Below are positions 6,149-14,175 of a stretch of 26,471 nucleotides of DNA, piece after piece (positions within the stretch are counted from its first letter, which is position 1; each line of letters begins with the position of its first letter). The notes under the pieces are model-generated. The model saw only the letters and a program-made list of their open reading frames with translations. It was not told the origin of the DNA and searched no databases. This DNA comes from a virus. The stretch is from positions 1 to 26,471 of the IMG/VR virus record IMGVR_UViG_3300046684_000015. One strand, given 5' to 3'. The position numbers and the translations under genes are program-made.

Positions 6149-9100
6149 TTAGAGGCCTTTCACGCGAATGAAGTTGCCGCCTGGGCTCGCACCCTTAAGC
6201 ACATCAGCCATGGTTGCCATGTCTTTTGCCATGCCCTCGATTACCTCCCGCTGTTTGGCGTTTTCTTCCCGCAGGTTCTTGATTTCCTCAGCCAGCACAC
6301 CGTTGTTACTCGGCGGGTTCCGCAGCGCGTTGATGATCGCCTGCGTGCTGTGGATCCTCGATGCACCAGTCGCCTCGATCTCGACCCCCACCTCGCCAAC
6401 TGCGCGAATGCCGCCGGCGAAGTCGCCGCCATTGGCAAAGCCCGGAATCTTGTGAAGCTTCTTGTACTCATCCGAATCCATGAAGAAGGAGCGGATCTTG
6501 TCGAGCGAAGTGCCTCCGGCCAGAATGCCCTGCCAGTACTGCATGCCCGCTTGATCCGGCGCCCGCTCGAGCAGCGCCTGATACAAGTCGGCGACGCCCG
6601 AAGTGCCACCAACGACAGGATTCGTCTTCGCCACACTGATCGACGACTGGAACGCGGCCATGGCTTGCGCCAGGGAGAGCGTTGCAACCGACTGCCCATT
6701 CAGTGCATCGATCTGCGCCTGCCCATTCGCCACGATGTCATCCAGGCGCTTGAGCTGATCCTTCCCGACCTCGAGAGCCTTCTGCTCGACCGACAGGGAA
6801 TCGTCGGTGATGCCCGCAAGCTGCGAGACGTCGTTCTGCGTGGTCAGCAGATCGAACAGATAGTCCTCGCGCGAGCCGAACAGCTTCGACGCATCCTGAT
6901 TTACTGCGCCGAGCGCCTTCTTCAGCGACTCGACCTGAGCATCGGAAAGCGACCCGCCAGCCTTGGTGATAGCCAGGCCGGCCTGAATCTCAGCCCGCGC
7001 GCTGGCTCGAGCAAACAGTTTCTGCTCTGGCGATTGGATGCTATCGAGCGTGCTGTGAAGCGCTTGGGACAGGGACTGCAGCTTCGCCACCGATGCCGTA
7101 TGGGCATCGATACTTGACTGAATCCCGGCCTTTTCGCGCGTCACAACCCTCTGCAGAACCGAGTAGGAGTCGTTCACACCACCAAGCAGCTTGCTTGCAG
7201 CATCCTTGACGGCCTCTAGGGCCTGCACCTGGGCGTCCGCGGCATCCTTCTGCGCATCGACGATCGTCTTGAGCGCTGGGGCGATCGTCATCAGCTCGGT
7301 GTACGCTTCGGCGCTTGCCTCCTTCGTCATATCCAGGCCGACGATGAAGTCGCGGAACACCTTCGAAGCGTCCGGACCATCGGCCGACAGCCCGTACTTC
7401 GACAGCGTCGGCGCGATCCGCTTCTTCAGTGCATCCGCCTGCTCCTGCGGGGTGAAGAAGTTAGTCAGGAAATACTCGGCCTGGCTGGTGAACTTATCCA
7501 AACCGCCGGCGAGCTGCACCAGGTGGTCGCGAGCCCCGATCGAAGCCAGCCCCACGGCGCCGAACGTCTTTCCGAACGACTGGAACACCACGTCGATGGT
7601 CTGATATTCGGACGCGACTCGCACCAGGGTTTCGAGGTAGCCTTCGCCGACCTGCTGTAGCTGCGACAGGCCGCCGACAGCAAACTGCGCCATGTCGTCG
7701 CCCAGCTTCGAGAAGACCGATTCGAGCGCCTTCTGCAGGTCGTCGCCCTTCAGGTCTTTCAGGCTCACATGGCCGATATCGACCACGAAACTATTCAGCC
7801 TACTGGTGAAGTCGTCGCCGGCGAGCCCAAGCAAGTCACCGGCACTCTTGACGCTGTCCGCCATCGACTTGATGATCGTGGTGAACTGTTGATTCGCCGT
7901 ATCACCAAGAGCGGTGATCTGCTCACTGTGCTTGTCGCTGCCAAACCAGCCGCCCGACGTCTTAATGTCGGCATATTGAAACGCCTTGACCCCATCGCCA
8001 ATGATCGTCGCCAGGCTGGCCGGGTTGATGCCAAAACCAGAATCCTCGACGCTCTGCTTGCCGCCGAAGATCGACGTAGCGATCTTGCCCAGAATCGGGA
8101 TGTTCTTCGCCATCACGCCGACGAGCGCACCGATCGCTGCGCCGATCGGGCCAAAGTACGAGCCGATGGCCGCGAACGTAGCCACTTGAACGCCCTTGGT
8201 TGCGGCGCCGTTGTTGCTGTTCAGCGGCCCTACACCCGGATTCGTGATGTCCGTGGTGCGGACCAATTGACTTGCAAAGGTGCCGATGTTGGTGTCGATG
8301 CTGCGCAGGGTGGCGAGCATGCTGTAGTTGATCGCCAAGCCCTGGTACGTGTTTTTCTCGACCGCGTCGAGCGCTCTCTTGATCGACTCCGATTTCGCGT
8401 CGCTGTCGCCCAGTACTGACCCAGTGCCCTGCGTCTTCTGCCGATCTTCCGCCAGGCTGACGCTGCTGCGACCGCCGGAGACAGCGAAGCCCAGCCCGAC
8501 CATCACTGCGGCCATTGCTGCCATACGCGGCCACGCGCTATAGGGATCACCCTGAGCTTGATTCGCAACACCGACAACTGCTGCCGCCTGTCCCTTGATC
8601 TGGGCAGCGGCGACTTCGGGACCGACGCTGGCGAGTGTCGCACTTGTCTCGGCCTGCTTGCCGGCGATTACCGCAGTGGTGTATGCGCCGAGCAAGCCCG
8701 ACTTCTTCACCATGTTCGTCACCGCCATCACCATCTCGGTGGCGCGGTAGGCCTTCTCTACGCCCTCAAGCACCTTATAGCCCTTCGAGTTCTGGTCGAA
8801 GAAGCCTTTCGCCGCGCCCGCCATATCGCCATAGCTTTTTATCTGAGCCTGGGCCGACGCCTGAGCAGCCATCTGGTTAGCGCGCTGGATCTTAGTCGGA
8901 TCGCCGTGGGCGTCCTTGGTCGCGTTCGCCAACTGCGCGGCGATTGCTGCCTGGGTGCGCTCGTAGCCGGTAAGCGCGGTAGTCATTCCTCCAATTGCCT
9001 GGCCCACGGTTCCGAAGGATTGAGTCATGCCCTGAGCTGCAGACTGCGCAGCCTGGTCGAGCGCGGACAGAATGTCCACCATCGCATTGAGGTCTTGCAG

Positions 9101-11257
9101 GGGCTTGTCGAAGATTTCCTGCTTGGCGGCGCCGCGGACCTTGGCGTCTGCGAGGTCGCGCATCTGCTGCGCTTGCTCGCGATACAACTTCGCCAATTCA
9201 TTGCCCGGCTTTATAGCATCGAGCTCAGCAGCAGTTTCCTCCTTGAGTGCGGCAGCACTGTAAAGACGAGCCGACTGAAGTTCAGCAACCTGCCTCGTGC
9301 TAAGGCCAATTGCCTGGTTGGCCTCAAATTGCGCCTTGGTCTGCTCGAGCAGACTGTTGCGCTCCGCAGTCGCCCCTACGATGCCAGCGTTGTAGAGAGC
9401 TTCGGAACTTTGGCGGCGGCGCTCCTGCAGTTCAAGAAGGTCGTTTTGCTGCTTTTCCTCGCGGTTCGTGCGCTGCTCCCGCAGCGCTTTAATTTCGCCC
9501 TCCTTATCAGCTTGATCTTTGCCGGAGTTGAACTTCTTCTTGATCTGATCTAACTCTGCCTGCCTCGACTGGATCTCGCGGTCAATCTTCGCAAGTTCCT
9601 CCTCCGCCGTGTCGTTGATGGCCTGCTCTTCGCTAATATCGCCGACGTTTCGCTGTGTGGCAATTCGCGCAACTCTCCGCTGCGCCAGCAAATCTTCGAC
9701 CTGGTCACGCCTCTTGAGAGCGGCAATGTTCGAGTCGATACCTGCGTTATAGAGGTCGGAGTAGCTTTTCCGAATTGCGGCTACCCGCTTCTCGACCGTC
9801 TCAGAGTCGAGGTGCGCTTCCGTTCCAAGCCTGATTGCCGCAGCGATGTCACGGCGCTGCTGGGCCTCACGGTCCAGGTATTTGTCCGCCTGCTTGTCCC
9901 ACTCCTTTTGCGCATCGTCGATCTTCTGTGCCGCAGCGTCTGCCTTGGCCTGGTCGTTCTTTGCCTTCGCCTTTTCCCGGAGTCCGTCGATCGAACGCTG
10001 ATTAGCATCCAGCTCCGCCTGATACGACGCAACATCCGCTGCGAGGCCGCGCTTCTTGGCGCGCTCCAGGTTTTCCTCGATGCTTGAGCGTGCGGCCAGC
10101 AGAGTGTTGATCTTCTCGAAGTCCGAAGCCTCTCGCCCACCAGCGAAGTCAACGACCGCGTTCGCCGCATCCGACGCGTACATCTTTAGGCCCAGCCAAG
10201 CCTTTTCCCAACTGTTCAGTGTCGCGAGAACTTTATCCTTTTGCTCCGCGACGCCGGCCGCATATGCCTGTTGCGCCACGTCGGCGGCACGGGTCATGTC
10301 GCCAACGTCTTGCAGGGCCTTCACCTGGCGGAGGGTGCTCGCATTGATGAAGTGATACTTCTCATCAATCGCATTCAGCGCCTGAAGCGGCGACTTGCCA
10401 AGTTTTTCGAACTCGCCGACCGTGTCCTTTACGCTGCGACCCAAGATCTGCTGCGCACCGATGGCCACTACCGCGAACTTCTGGATGCTGTCGGCCGGCA
10501 CCTGCGCAGTCTCTACGAGCTGCGCCACCGCGTCAGCCGCATCGCGCGACCCGGAGATGGCAGCAACGTTGTGCGACATCTCAGCAAGGCGAGACGACGT
10601 CACTCCTGCGGCGTTGCCGCTCAGGATAATGGCACGCTGGAACGCGGCTGCCTCATCAGCACCAGACTTATATGCCAAAGCCAGGGCGGCGACTGCCGCC
10701 ACGCTCACGGTCAGTGGGTTCACCATCCCCAGTAAATTAGACCCCAGAGCGCGGGCCGCGGCGCCTGCTCCGCCGAATTGATCGCGAAGCTGTCCGCCCT
10801 GCTGCAGAGCCACCGTCAGAGGAGCCTGCCCGCCCTGCAGGGCAGTAACAATATCCGTTATCTGGGCCGGCACAGTCCGCATTGCTGCCGCGATTTGAGC
10901 GGCTGATGCGCCAGCAGATGCCGCTGTGCGGGTCTGGGCCTGCTCGACCGCCCGCAATTGCGCAATGTACGGCGCCAGGGTGTTCGGGTCGATACCACGC
11001 TGGCGCGCCATAGTCTCGTAGTAGGCGGCGGTGTTCCTGCCGCCGGACTCCATGGCAACCGTCGTGCGCTGGATCGAGGCGATGATGTTGCGCTGCGCCG
11101 CCTCCACATTTCGAGCCGCTGCGGCGGCCCCATTGCCAACCTGTGCGACCGCCTCGCCGGTTCGGCGAGCAGCGTCTACTGCTGGGCGCAGTCCAGCTTC
11201 GACACCAGAGGCGTCCGCGACGACCCGGATTGTTGCGGTGTTGGTGATTTCAGACAT
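6149..11257 (-). CDS. Tape measure protein
   Basis: This 1702-residue protein is the longest in the window. The N-terminus is of the lambda-type tape measure class (RVVADASGVEAGL, then long Ala/Gln-rich helices). Several hydrophobic patches follow: about residues 180-200, about 910-925 and a long Gly/Ala-rich one at about 1025-1065. Coiled-coil charge patterns dominate residues 380-680 and 1350-1540. Tape measure proteins set tail length and thread the tail tube; at roughly 0.15 nm per residue this predicts a tail near 250 nm. Residues about 1555-1600 resemble a DUF4214 segment (LYQALLERAPDQAGMQYWQG), which is unusual here. An IPGFANGGDFAGG hinge typical of tape measure C-termini follows. It lies downstream of the tail chaperones, as expected, with one gene intervening. 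Confidence 0.95.
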   Translation of the reverse strand: MSEITNTATIRVVADASGVEAGLRPAVDAARRTGEAVAQVGNGAAAAARNVEAAQRNIIASIQRTTVAMESGGRNTAAYYETMARQRGIDPNTLAPYIAQLRAVEQAQTRTAASAGASAAQIAAAMRTVPAQITDIVTALQGGQAPLTVALQQGGQLRDQFGGAGAAARALGSNLLGMVNPLTVSVAAVAALALAYKSGADEAAAFQRAIILSGNAAGVTSSRLAEMSHNVAAISGSRDAADAVAQLVETAQVPADSIQKFAVVAIGAQQILGRSVKDTVGEFEKLGKSPLQALNAIDEKYHFINASTLRQVKALQDVGDMTRAADVAQQAYAAGVAEQKDKVLATLNSWEKAWLGLKMYASDAANAVVDFAGGREASDFEKINTLLAARSSIEENLERAKKRGLAADVASYQAELDANQRSIDGLREKAKAKNDQAKADAAAQKIDDAQKEWDKQADKYLDREAQQRRDIAAAIRLGTEAHLDSETVEKRVAAIRKSYSDLYNAGIDSNIAALKRRDQVEDLLAQRRVARIATQRNVGDISEEQAINDTAEEELAKIDREIQSRQAELDQIKKKFNSGKDQADKEGEIKALREQRTNREEKQQNDLLELQERRRQSSEALYNAGIVGATAERNSLLEQTKAQFEANQAIGLSTRQVAELQSARLYSAAALKEETAAELDAIKPGNELAKLYREQAQQMRDLADAKVRGAAKQEIFDKPLQDLNAMVDILSALDQAAQSAAQGMTQSFGTVGQAIGGMTTALTGYERTQAAIAAQLANATKDAHGDPTKIQRANQMAAQASAQAQIKSYGDMAGAAKGFFDQNSKGYKVLEGVEKAYRATEMVMAVTNMVKKSGLLGAYTTAVIAGKQAETSATLASVGPEVAAAQIKGQAAAVVGVANQAQGDPYSAWPRMAAMAAVMVGLGFAVSGGRSSVSLAEDRQKTQGTGSVLGDSDAKSESIKRALDAVEKNTYQGLAINYSMLATLRSIDTNIGTFASQLVRTTDITNPGVGPLNSNNGAATKGVQVATFAAIGSYFGPIGAAIGALVGVMAKNIPILGKIATSIFGGKQSVEDSGFGINPASLATIIGDGVKAFQYADIKTSGGWFGSDKHSEQITALGDTANQQFTTIIKSMADSVKSAGDLLGLAGDDFTSRLNSFVVDIGHVSLKDLKGDDLQKALESVFSKLGDDMAQFAVGGLSQLQQVGEGYLETLVRVASEYQTIDVVFQSFGKTFGAVGLASIGARDHLVQLAGGLDKFTSQAEYFLTNFFTPQEQADALKKRIAPTLSKYGLSADGPDASKVFRDFIVGLDMTKEASAEAYTELMTIAPALKTIVDAQKDAADAQVQALEAVKDAASKLLGGVNDSYSVLQRVVTREKAGIQSSIDAHTASVAKLQSLSQALHSTLDSIQSPEQKLFARASARAEIQAGLAITKAGGSLSDAQVESLKKALGAVNQDASKLFGSREDYLFDLLTTQNDVSQLAGITDDSLSVEQKALEVGKDQLKRLDDIVANGQAQIDALNGQSVATLSLAQAMAAFQSSISVAKTNPVVGGTSGVADLYQALLERAPDQAGMQYWQGILAGGTSLDKIRSFFMDSDEYKKLHKIPGFANGGDFAGGIRAVGEVGVEIEATGASRIHSTQAIINALRNPPSNNGVLAEEIKNLREENAKQREVIEGMAKDMATMADVLKGASPGGNFIRVKGL

Positions 11258-11270
11258 TCACTCGCCCATA

Positions 11271-11294
11271 AAAAAGGCCAGCTCTAGGCTGGCC
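11271..11294 (-). terminator. Intrinsic terminator-like hairpin, second of a tandem pair
   Basis: On the minus strand a perfect 7-bp stem GGCCAGC/GCTGGCC with a 5-base loop is followed directly by six T residues. It sits 14 bases ahead of the tape measure start, downstream of the first hairpin of the pair, and would end transcripts from the exported-protein gene. Confidence 0.82.
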
Positions 11295-11297
11295 ATC

Positions 11298-11323
11298 AAA
11301 AAAGCCAGCGCTATGGCCGGCTT
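11298..11323 (-). terminator. Intrinsic terminator-like hairpin, first of a tandem pair
   Basis: On the minus strand an 8-bp stem (AAGCCGGC with GCTGGCTT, one G-U pair) with a 6-base loop leads into a T tract. It begins 15 bases after the stop of the exported-protein gene. Its arms resemble those of the adjacent hairpin, so one may be a diverged copy of the other. Confidence 0.75.
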
Positions 11324-11337
11324 ATCGAACTTCGCTC

Positions 11338-11682
11338 TCAACTACATGATGGCGGCTTGCTCTTAAATCTCCGCGATAGCGCGTCAGCGATCGCTCCGGC
11401 GGCAACCTTGCAGGAGGTTGCCGCTTTCAATTCACTCATACTCAGCTCTCGATCGCTCGAAGTATCTAAGTGCAGCTCACGCTTCTTAGCAATCGAGTCC
11501 CGGGTTATTTGATGGGAGCGGTCATTACTTTGCGCACGACGGGTCAGCGAGCAGTACTCGTCTCGCATCTCAGCTTTGCTAGCGGATCTAATAAAGAGGT
11601 ACTCCGGCTCCTTGCACGGATTCCCCTGCGCCATAACTCCGCATGACACAAAGACCAAACCAATCCATAACAGGCGTTTCAT
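11338..11682 (-). CDS. Exported small cysteine-containing protein, moron candidate
   Basis: This 114-residue protein belongs to no family I know. The N-terminus (MKRLLWIGLVFVSCGVMAQG) is a clear Sec signal peptide, with likely cleavage after VMA near residue 18. The SCG at 13-15 is a poor lipobox because Phe sits at -3. The mature part of about 96 residues is charged and carries four Cys (23, 44, 91, 113), enough for two periplasmic disulfides. It lies between the tail chaperone and tape measure genes, which are normally adjacent. An AT-rich leader precedes it, with a strong GGAGG site, and tandem terminators follow. Lower GC than its neighbours suggests transfer. Superinfection exclusion or lysogenic conversion is possible but only inferred. 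A TAATAT box at about 11710 lacks a good -35. Confidence 0.72.
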   Translation of the reverse strand: MKRLLWIGLVFVSCGVMAQGNPCKEPEYLFIRSASKAEMRDEYCSLTRRAQSNDRSHQITRDSIAKKRELHLDTSSDRELSMSELKAATSCKVAAGAIADALSRRFKSKPPSCS

Positions 11683-11735
11683 CGCTCCCTCCTGGGTGAA
11701 AGAGGGAATATATTACCTCAGTGCAAATAACCGCC

Positions 11736-12472
11736 CTACTTCTTCTCGTGCATCACCGCCAGCGCCGCAAGTTCCATCGCCTGGAGGTCTTGGTCTAACT
11801 CGTCGTACTCTTCCGGCGCCAGGCCCATGCGGTCCATCCGCTGGTACGCCACCATGAAGTCCAAGCCGCTTGCGCCACCCGCGGAAACCCGCCATTGCGT
11901 TTGGAGCGATACGAAGAGCAGGTAGGCCTGGTGGTTCTCGGGCCAAACCTCTACCTCCTCGCACTCGAAGTCTTCCGCTGTCAGGCCGGCCGCCGCGAGC
12001 TCATGCTCACTCGGCGCCGGCGTGAACATGGCTCGGGCGGCGTCAGTCAGTTTCCCAAACGCCCTTCGTTGATCGCCTTGCGGTAGGTTTCGATCGCGAC
12101 CGAGATCGCCGCCGGCACCTCGTCCGCAAGTTGCTCGACGGCTGCGCGGTCGAACTTCTCGTCCAGGTTCCAGCCTTCGACGACCTGCATCAGGTAATCC
12201 ACCTGCAGCGACACGTCGCGATCCAGCAGATCGATCTGCTTCAGCGGCACGATCGTCTCGCCCTTTTCCGCTTTCGCCTTGAGCGCGGCCATGTCGGCGT
12301 CGTGCTGCGCCTGGGCGGCGGCCTGCACCTCGTCGGTCAGCTTGGCCAGCTCTTTGCGACTGCGGTATCGGTAGACCAACTCCATGCTGCCTTCGCCTCC
12401 CTCCACCATTGCGAAGGTGATGGTGCGAGCGAACGATTTCGGGCGAGCGCCCAGCTTGATTTTTTGTGCCAT
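11736..12472 (-). CDS. Tail assembly chaperone fusion (gpGT-like) made by -1 frameshift
   Basis: This is the predicted 245-residue frameshift product. It shares the first 140 residues with the shorter chaperone, then slips back one base at G GGA AAC and continues as GKLTDAARAMFTPAPS to a TAG at 11736. The added segment of about 105 residues holds an acidic DFECEEVEVWPEN patch and ends in AVMHEKK. In lambda-like phages the longer GT form links the tape measure protein to tail tube subunits during assembly and is absent from the finished tail. The downstream part has no plausible start codon or ribosome site of its own near the junction. That, the slippery heptamer and its position between tail tube and tape measure all support the fusion. 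Confidence 0.88.
11989..12056 (-). promoter_or_regulatory. Programmed -1 ribosomal frameshift site with downstream stem
   Basis: The mRNA reads UUG GGA AAC UGA, so the heptamer G GGA AAC (12050-12056) is of the same type as lambda's G GGA AAG. The stop follows at once. Eight bases after the heptamer, GCCGCCCGAGC (12041-12031) can pair with GCTCGCGGCGGC (12000-11989): 11 base pairs with one bulged base and a 30-base loop. Slip site, spacer and stem have the spacing expected of a stimulated -1 shift. Confidence 0.85.
12047..12472 (-). CDS. Tail assembly chaperone (gpG-like)
   Basis: This 141-residue protein is the zero-frame product of the chaperone locus. It looks like the Phage_TAC group of chaperones: a short beta-rich start with ARTITFAMVEGGEGSM, then helical and strongly charged segments, with a C-terminal YRKAINEGRLGN. 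It would coat the tape measure protein while the tail assembles and is made in large excess over the fused form. ATG 12472 has an AAGAGA site upstream. The UGA stop immediately follows the slippery codon pair, so unshifted ribosomes stop there. It follows the tail tube gene by about 100 bases holding a terminator-like hairpin. Confidence 0.85.
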   Translation of the reverse strand: MAQKIKLGARPKSFARTITFAMVEGGEGSMELVYRYRSRKELAKLTDEVQAAAQAQHDADMAALKAKAEKGETIVPLKQIDLLDRDVSLQVDYLMQVVEGWNLDEKFDRAAVEQLADEVPAAISVAIETYRKAINEGRLGN

Positions 12473-12497
12473 GGTTATTCTCTTTCGGAGTCAGGGT

Positions 12498-12527
12498 AAA
12501 AAAAGACCGCAGGGGGCGACCCTGCGG
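12498..12527 (-). terminator. Intrinsic terminator-like hairpin between tail tube and chaperone genes
   Basis: On the minus strand an 8-bp GC-rich stem CCGCAGGG/CCCTGCGG with a 5-base loop is followed by TC and then seven T residues. It lies downstream of the tail tube stop and 26 bases upstream of the chaperone start. It would let tail tube mRNA exceed chaperone mRNA. Confidence 0.8.
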
Positions 12528-12574
12528 CTGGAAGGGCCGGCGGCGGGCTTTTAGGCGCCAGCCTGGCAAGCCAA

Positions 12575-13216
12575 TTACGAGGCGTAGCGGACGACGCGGC
12601 CCTGCAGCGCCAAACCGCACTTGACAGTCATGGCGCCGCTGCCCATGGCGGGGTTGGGGTTGTACCCGACAAACCCGTTGTAATACAGCGGGGCGCCATT
12701 CGGGAGGATGGCGCGCACGGCGGTCACTGCCTGCGAATCGGTAGCCGCCTGCATCACCGGCACGTGCGGAGCCGACGGGTCGTCGGCGATGGTCATCGTT
12801 ACCGCAGTTGCCGAGAAGCCGTTCGGCAGCTGGATTTCGTCCGGATAGTCCAGGAATTCTTCGTTCTGGTACTTCGGATCACCGCCCGACACTTCGAACG
12901 ACTTCATGAACGGGATCGGGGTCCAGGTCGAGATCTTGCGCACCGAACCGGAGCCGCCGCCCACTGGGAAGATCTTGGTCGACGTGGTGTCGAAGCCTTC
13001 CAGGGTAACGGTGGTGCCGGTCGCAGCCTTGACGCGGAAGACGCGGAGATTGGCGCGCGGCCAGCCTGCGCAGCTGTACTCGACGATGTCGCCGGCGGCA
13101 TAGGTATTCGCAGCCGTCGTCAGCACGCATTCGGTTGCGTTGCTGGCCGCCGAGACCGCGAGTGCCGCAGCGTAGGCCGAGGCAATCGCGTAGGTCGAGC
13201 CTTTCGGGAGTTGCAT
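12575..13216 (-). CDS. Major tail tube protein
   Basis: This 213-residue protein polymerises into the tail tube. It is beta-rich and Gly/Thr/Ala-rich, beginning MQLPKGSTYAIASAYAAA, with SFEVSGGDPKYQNEEFLDYP in the middle and GRVVRYAS at the end. These features agree with siphophage tube proteins of the gpV-like group in length, composition and position. The gene lies after the tail completion gene and before the chaperones. Its leader has several hairpins and an AAGGAAATAC box identical to that of the capsid gene. Terminator-like hairpins on both sides suggest a separately regulated, abundant transcript. Confidence 0.85.
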   Translation of the reverse strand: MQLPKGSTYAIASAYAAALAVSAASNATECVLTTAANTYAAGDIVEYSCAGWPRANLRVFRVKAATGTTVTLEGFDTTSTKIFPVGGGSGSVRKISTWTPIPFMKSFEVSGGDPKYQNEEFLDYPDEIQLPNGFSATAVTMTIADDPSAPHVPVMQAATDSQAVTAVRAILPNGAPLYYNGFVGYNPNPAMGSGAMTVKCGLALQGRVVRYAS

Positions 13217-13217
13217 A

Positions 13218-13227
13218 GTATTTCCTT
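13218..13227 (-). promoter_or_regulatory. Ribosome-binding box of the tail tube gene
   Basis: On the minus strand AAGGAAATAC lies one base before the ATG at 13216. The same ten bases precede the major capsid start, so the two most abundant virion proteins share a translation leader. Confidence 0.75.
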
Positions 13228-13231
13228 TCCA

Positions 13232-13266
13232 GCCGCTCGCGGCCGATGGATTGCGCCCGTTCGGGC
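13232..13266 (-). other. Two short palindromes in the tail tube leader
   Basis: GCCCGTTCGGGC (13255-13266) is a perfect 12-base palindrome, and GCCGCTCGCGGC (13232-13243) has 5-base arms around two bases. With the hairpin at 13270-13292 they give the tail tube leader three possible stem-loops in about 60 bases. They might protect the mRNA 5' end or control processing; this is inferred only from base pairing. Confidence 0.5.
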
Positions 13267-13269
13267 ATG

Positions 13270-13292
13270 AAAAAGCCGCCCTAAGGCGGCTT
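13270..13292 (-). terminator. Intrinsic terminator-like hairpin ahead of the tail tube gene
   Basis: On the minus strand an 8-bp stem AAGCCGCC/GGCGGCTT with a TTAG loop runs into a tract of five T residues, two of them in the stem. It follows the tail completion gene stop by about 20 bases and precedes the tail tube start by about 54. Confidence 0.8.
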
Positions 13293-13312
13293 GGTTTATC
13301 GCGCGGCTGGCA

Positions 13313-13663
13313 TCACAGCCACAAACTGAAGTCTTGAATCGCGCCCCGATACCGCGTCGTTTCGTCATAGGTGGCGACACGGCCGGTGAGCACCTCGGTC
13401 TGGAGTGCGGTCGCGGCGCGAATTGCATCCTCGATCTGGGCGCCGAGCTCCGACGCCTCGATTCGGCTCTTCGCCCAGACATTCACCTGCATGCGGGTAT
13501 TCGTTTTGTCCGGACGGTCGCCGCTTAGGAAGTTGACCGGCGCGCCGCCGACTGCCTGGTAAGTGATATACGGCACCGGAGTGCCCTCGGGCGCAACGTC
13601 GGGGTAGACACGCCCGCCCACCAGGCCTTTCAGCACTTCATAGACTTGAGCTTCGATTGTCAT
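13313..13663 (-). CDS. Tail completion / terminator protein (DUF3168-like)
   Basis: This 116-residue protein has the DUF3168 layout: TIEAQVYEVLKGLVGGRVYP near the start, then PEGTPVPYITYQAVGG, a MQVNVWA strand, and a helix before a FSLWL end. Family members cap the tail tube and form part of the head-tail interface. The start at 13663 overlaps the upstream stop by ATGA. It is the last gene before the terminator-like hairpin and the tail tube gene, so it closes the connector group. Its length of about 115 residues is normal for the family. Confidence 0.85.
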   Translation of the reverse strand: MTIEAQVYEVLKGLVGGRVYPDVAPEGTPVPYITYQAVGGAPVNFLSGDRPDKTNTRMQVNVWAKSRIEASELGAQIEDAIRAATALQTEVLTGRVATYDETTRYRGAIQDFSLWL

Positions 13664-14175
13664 TGGGATGCATTCGCTAGTAGGAGCTGGATCAGCCTTT
13701 GTGTCATGACGTCTACCGCCTCCTGTTTTTTGCTTTCATAGGCTGGGCGCATGAACGGGTAAGCTGGAACGGTGGCGTCGCCATACTCCAGGAGAGCGGC
13801 GGCGCGATGGGCTTTCCATCCGACCTTTCGGCCTCTCTTGCCGTATTTAGTGTTCTCTGGGACGAACTTGTGCCCCTTCTCCACCCACTTCCAATAGAAA
13901 GCATCATCGCCGCCGTATCCACCTTGCCGAACCGTCACAAGGTAGACCTGCCGGATACTCCCGTCCGATTGCTCTTCTAGGCGTTTGATGATGATGTTGT
14001 CGTGGATCGTCCAGGTCTTAGCGTGCCTGGCTGCGTTTCGCTTCGCCTCCTCGCGGAAGATCTCGGCGCCAGCGAAGCCGGTAACGCGGAGCACGTCCTC
14101 GCTGACGGCCGATTCGAGTCGAGCGAGCGCCGTTGCGAACTCCGTTTCGAAGGCCGAGGTGTCAAACTCGATCAT
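13660..14175 (-). CDS. HK97 gp10-like tail completion protein
   Basis: This 171-residue protein resembles HK97 gp10. It opens with a helical FETEFATALARLESAVSEDV region, has an Ala/Arg-rich segment that includes EEAKRNAARHAKTWT, then YYWKWVEKG-like and PFMRPAY motifs (here FYWKWVEKGHKFVP and PAYPFMRPAYESKK). The last motif is characteristic of the family. These proteins join the tail tube to the head during assembly. It is coupled by ATGA overlaps to the head closure gene before it and the DUF3168 gene after it. The length is slightly above the typical 130-150 residues because of a middle insertion near residues 90-130. Confidence 0.85.
   Translation of the reverse strand: MIEFDTSAFETEFATALARLESAVSEDVLRVTGFAGAEIFREEAKRNAARHAKTWTIHDNIIIKRLEEQSDGSIRQVYLVTVRQGGYGGDDAFYWKWVEKGHKFVPENTKYGKRGRKVGWKAHRAAALLEYGDATVPAYPFMRPAYESKKQEAVDVMTQRLIQLLLANASQ

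Noticed and set aside
8558-9553. Plus-strand open frame of about 330 codons inside the tape measure gene
   Set aside because: It is antisense to strongly patterned coiled-coil coding sequence and shows no recognisable domain or ribosome site.
11338-11682. Lipoprotein call for the exported protein
   Set aside because: The SCG near residue 14 has Phe at the -3 place, so an ordinary signal peptidase I site after VMA is more likely.
11700-11740. Sigma-70 promoter ahead of the exported-protein gene
   Set aside because: TAATAT and TATATT boxes are present in an AT-rich patch, but no acceptable -35 lies at the right distance.
11736-12046. Downstream chaperone part as an independent gene
   Set aside because: No ribosome site and start near the junction fits; the -1 slip site and stem explain it as a fusion product.
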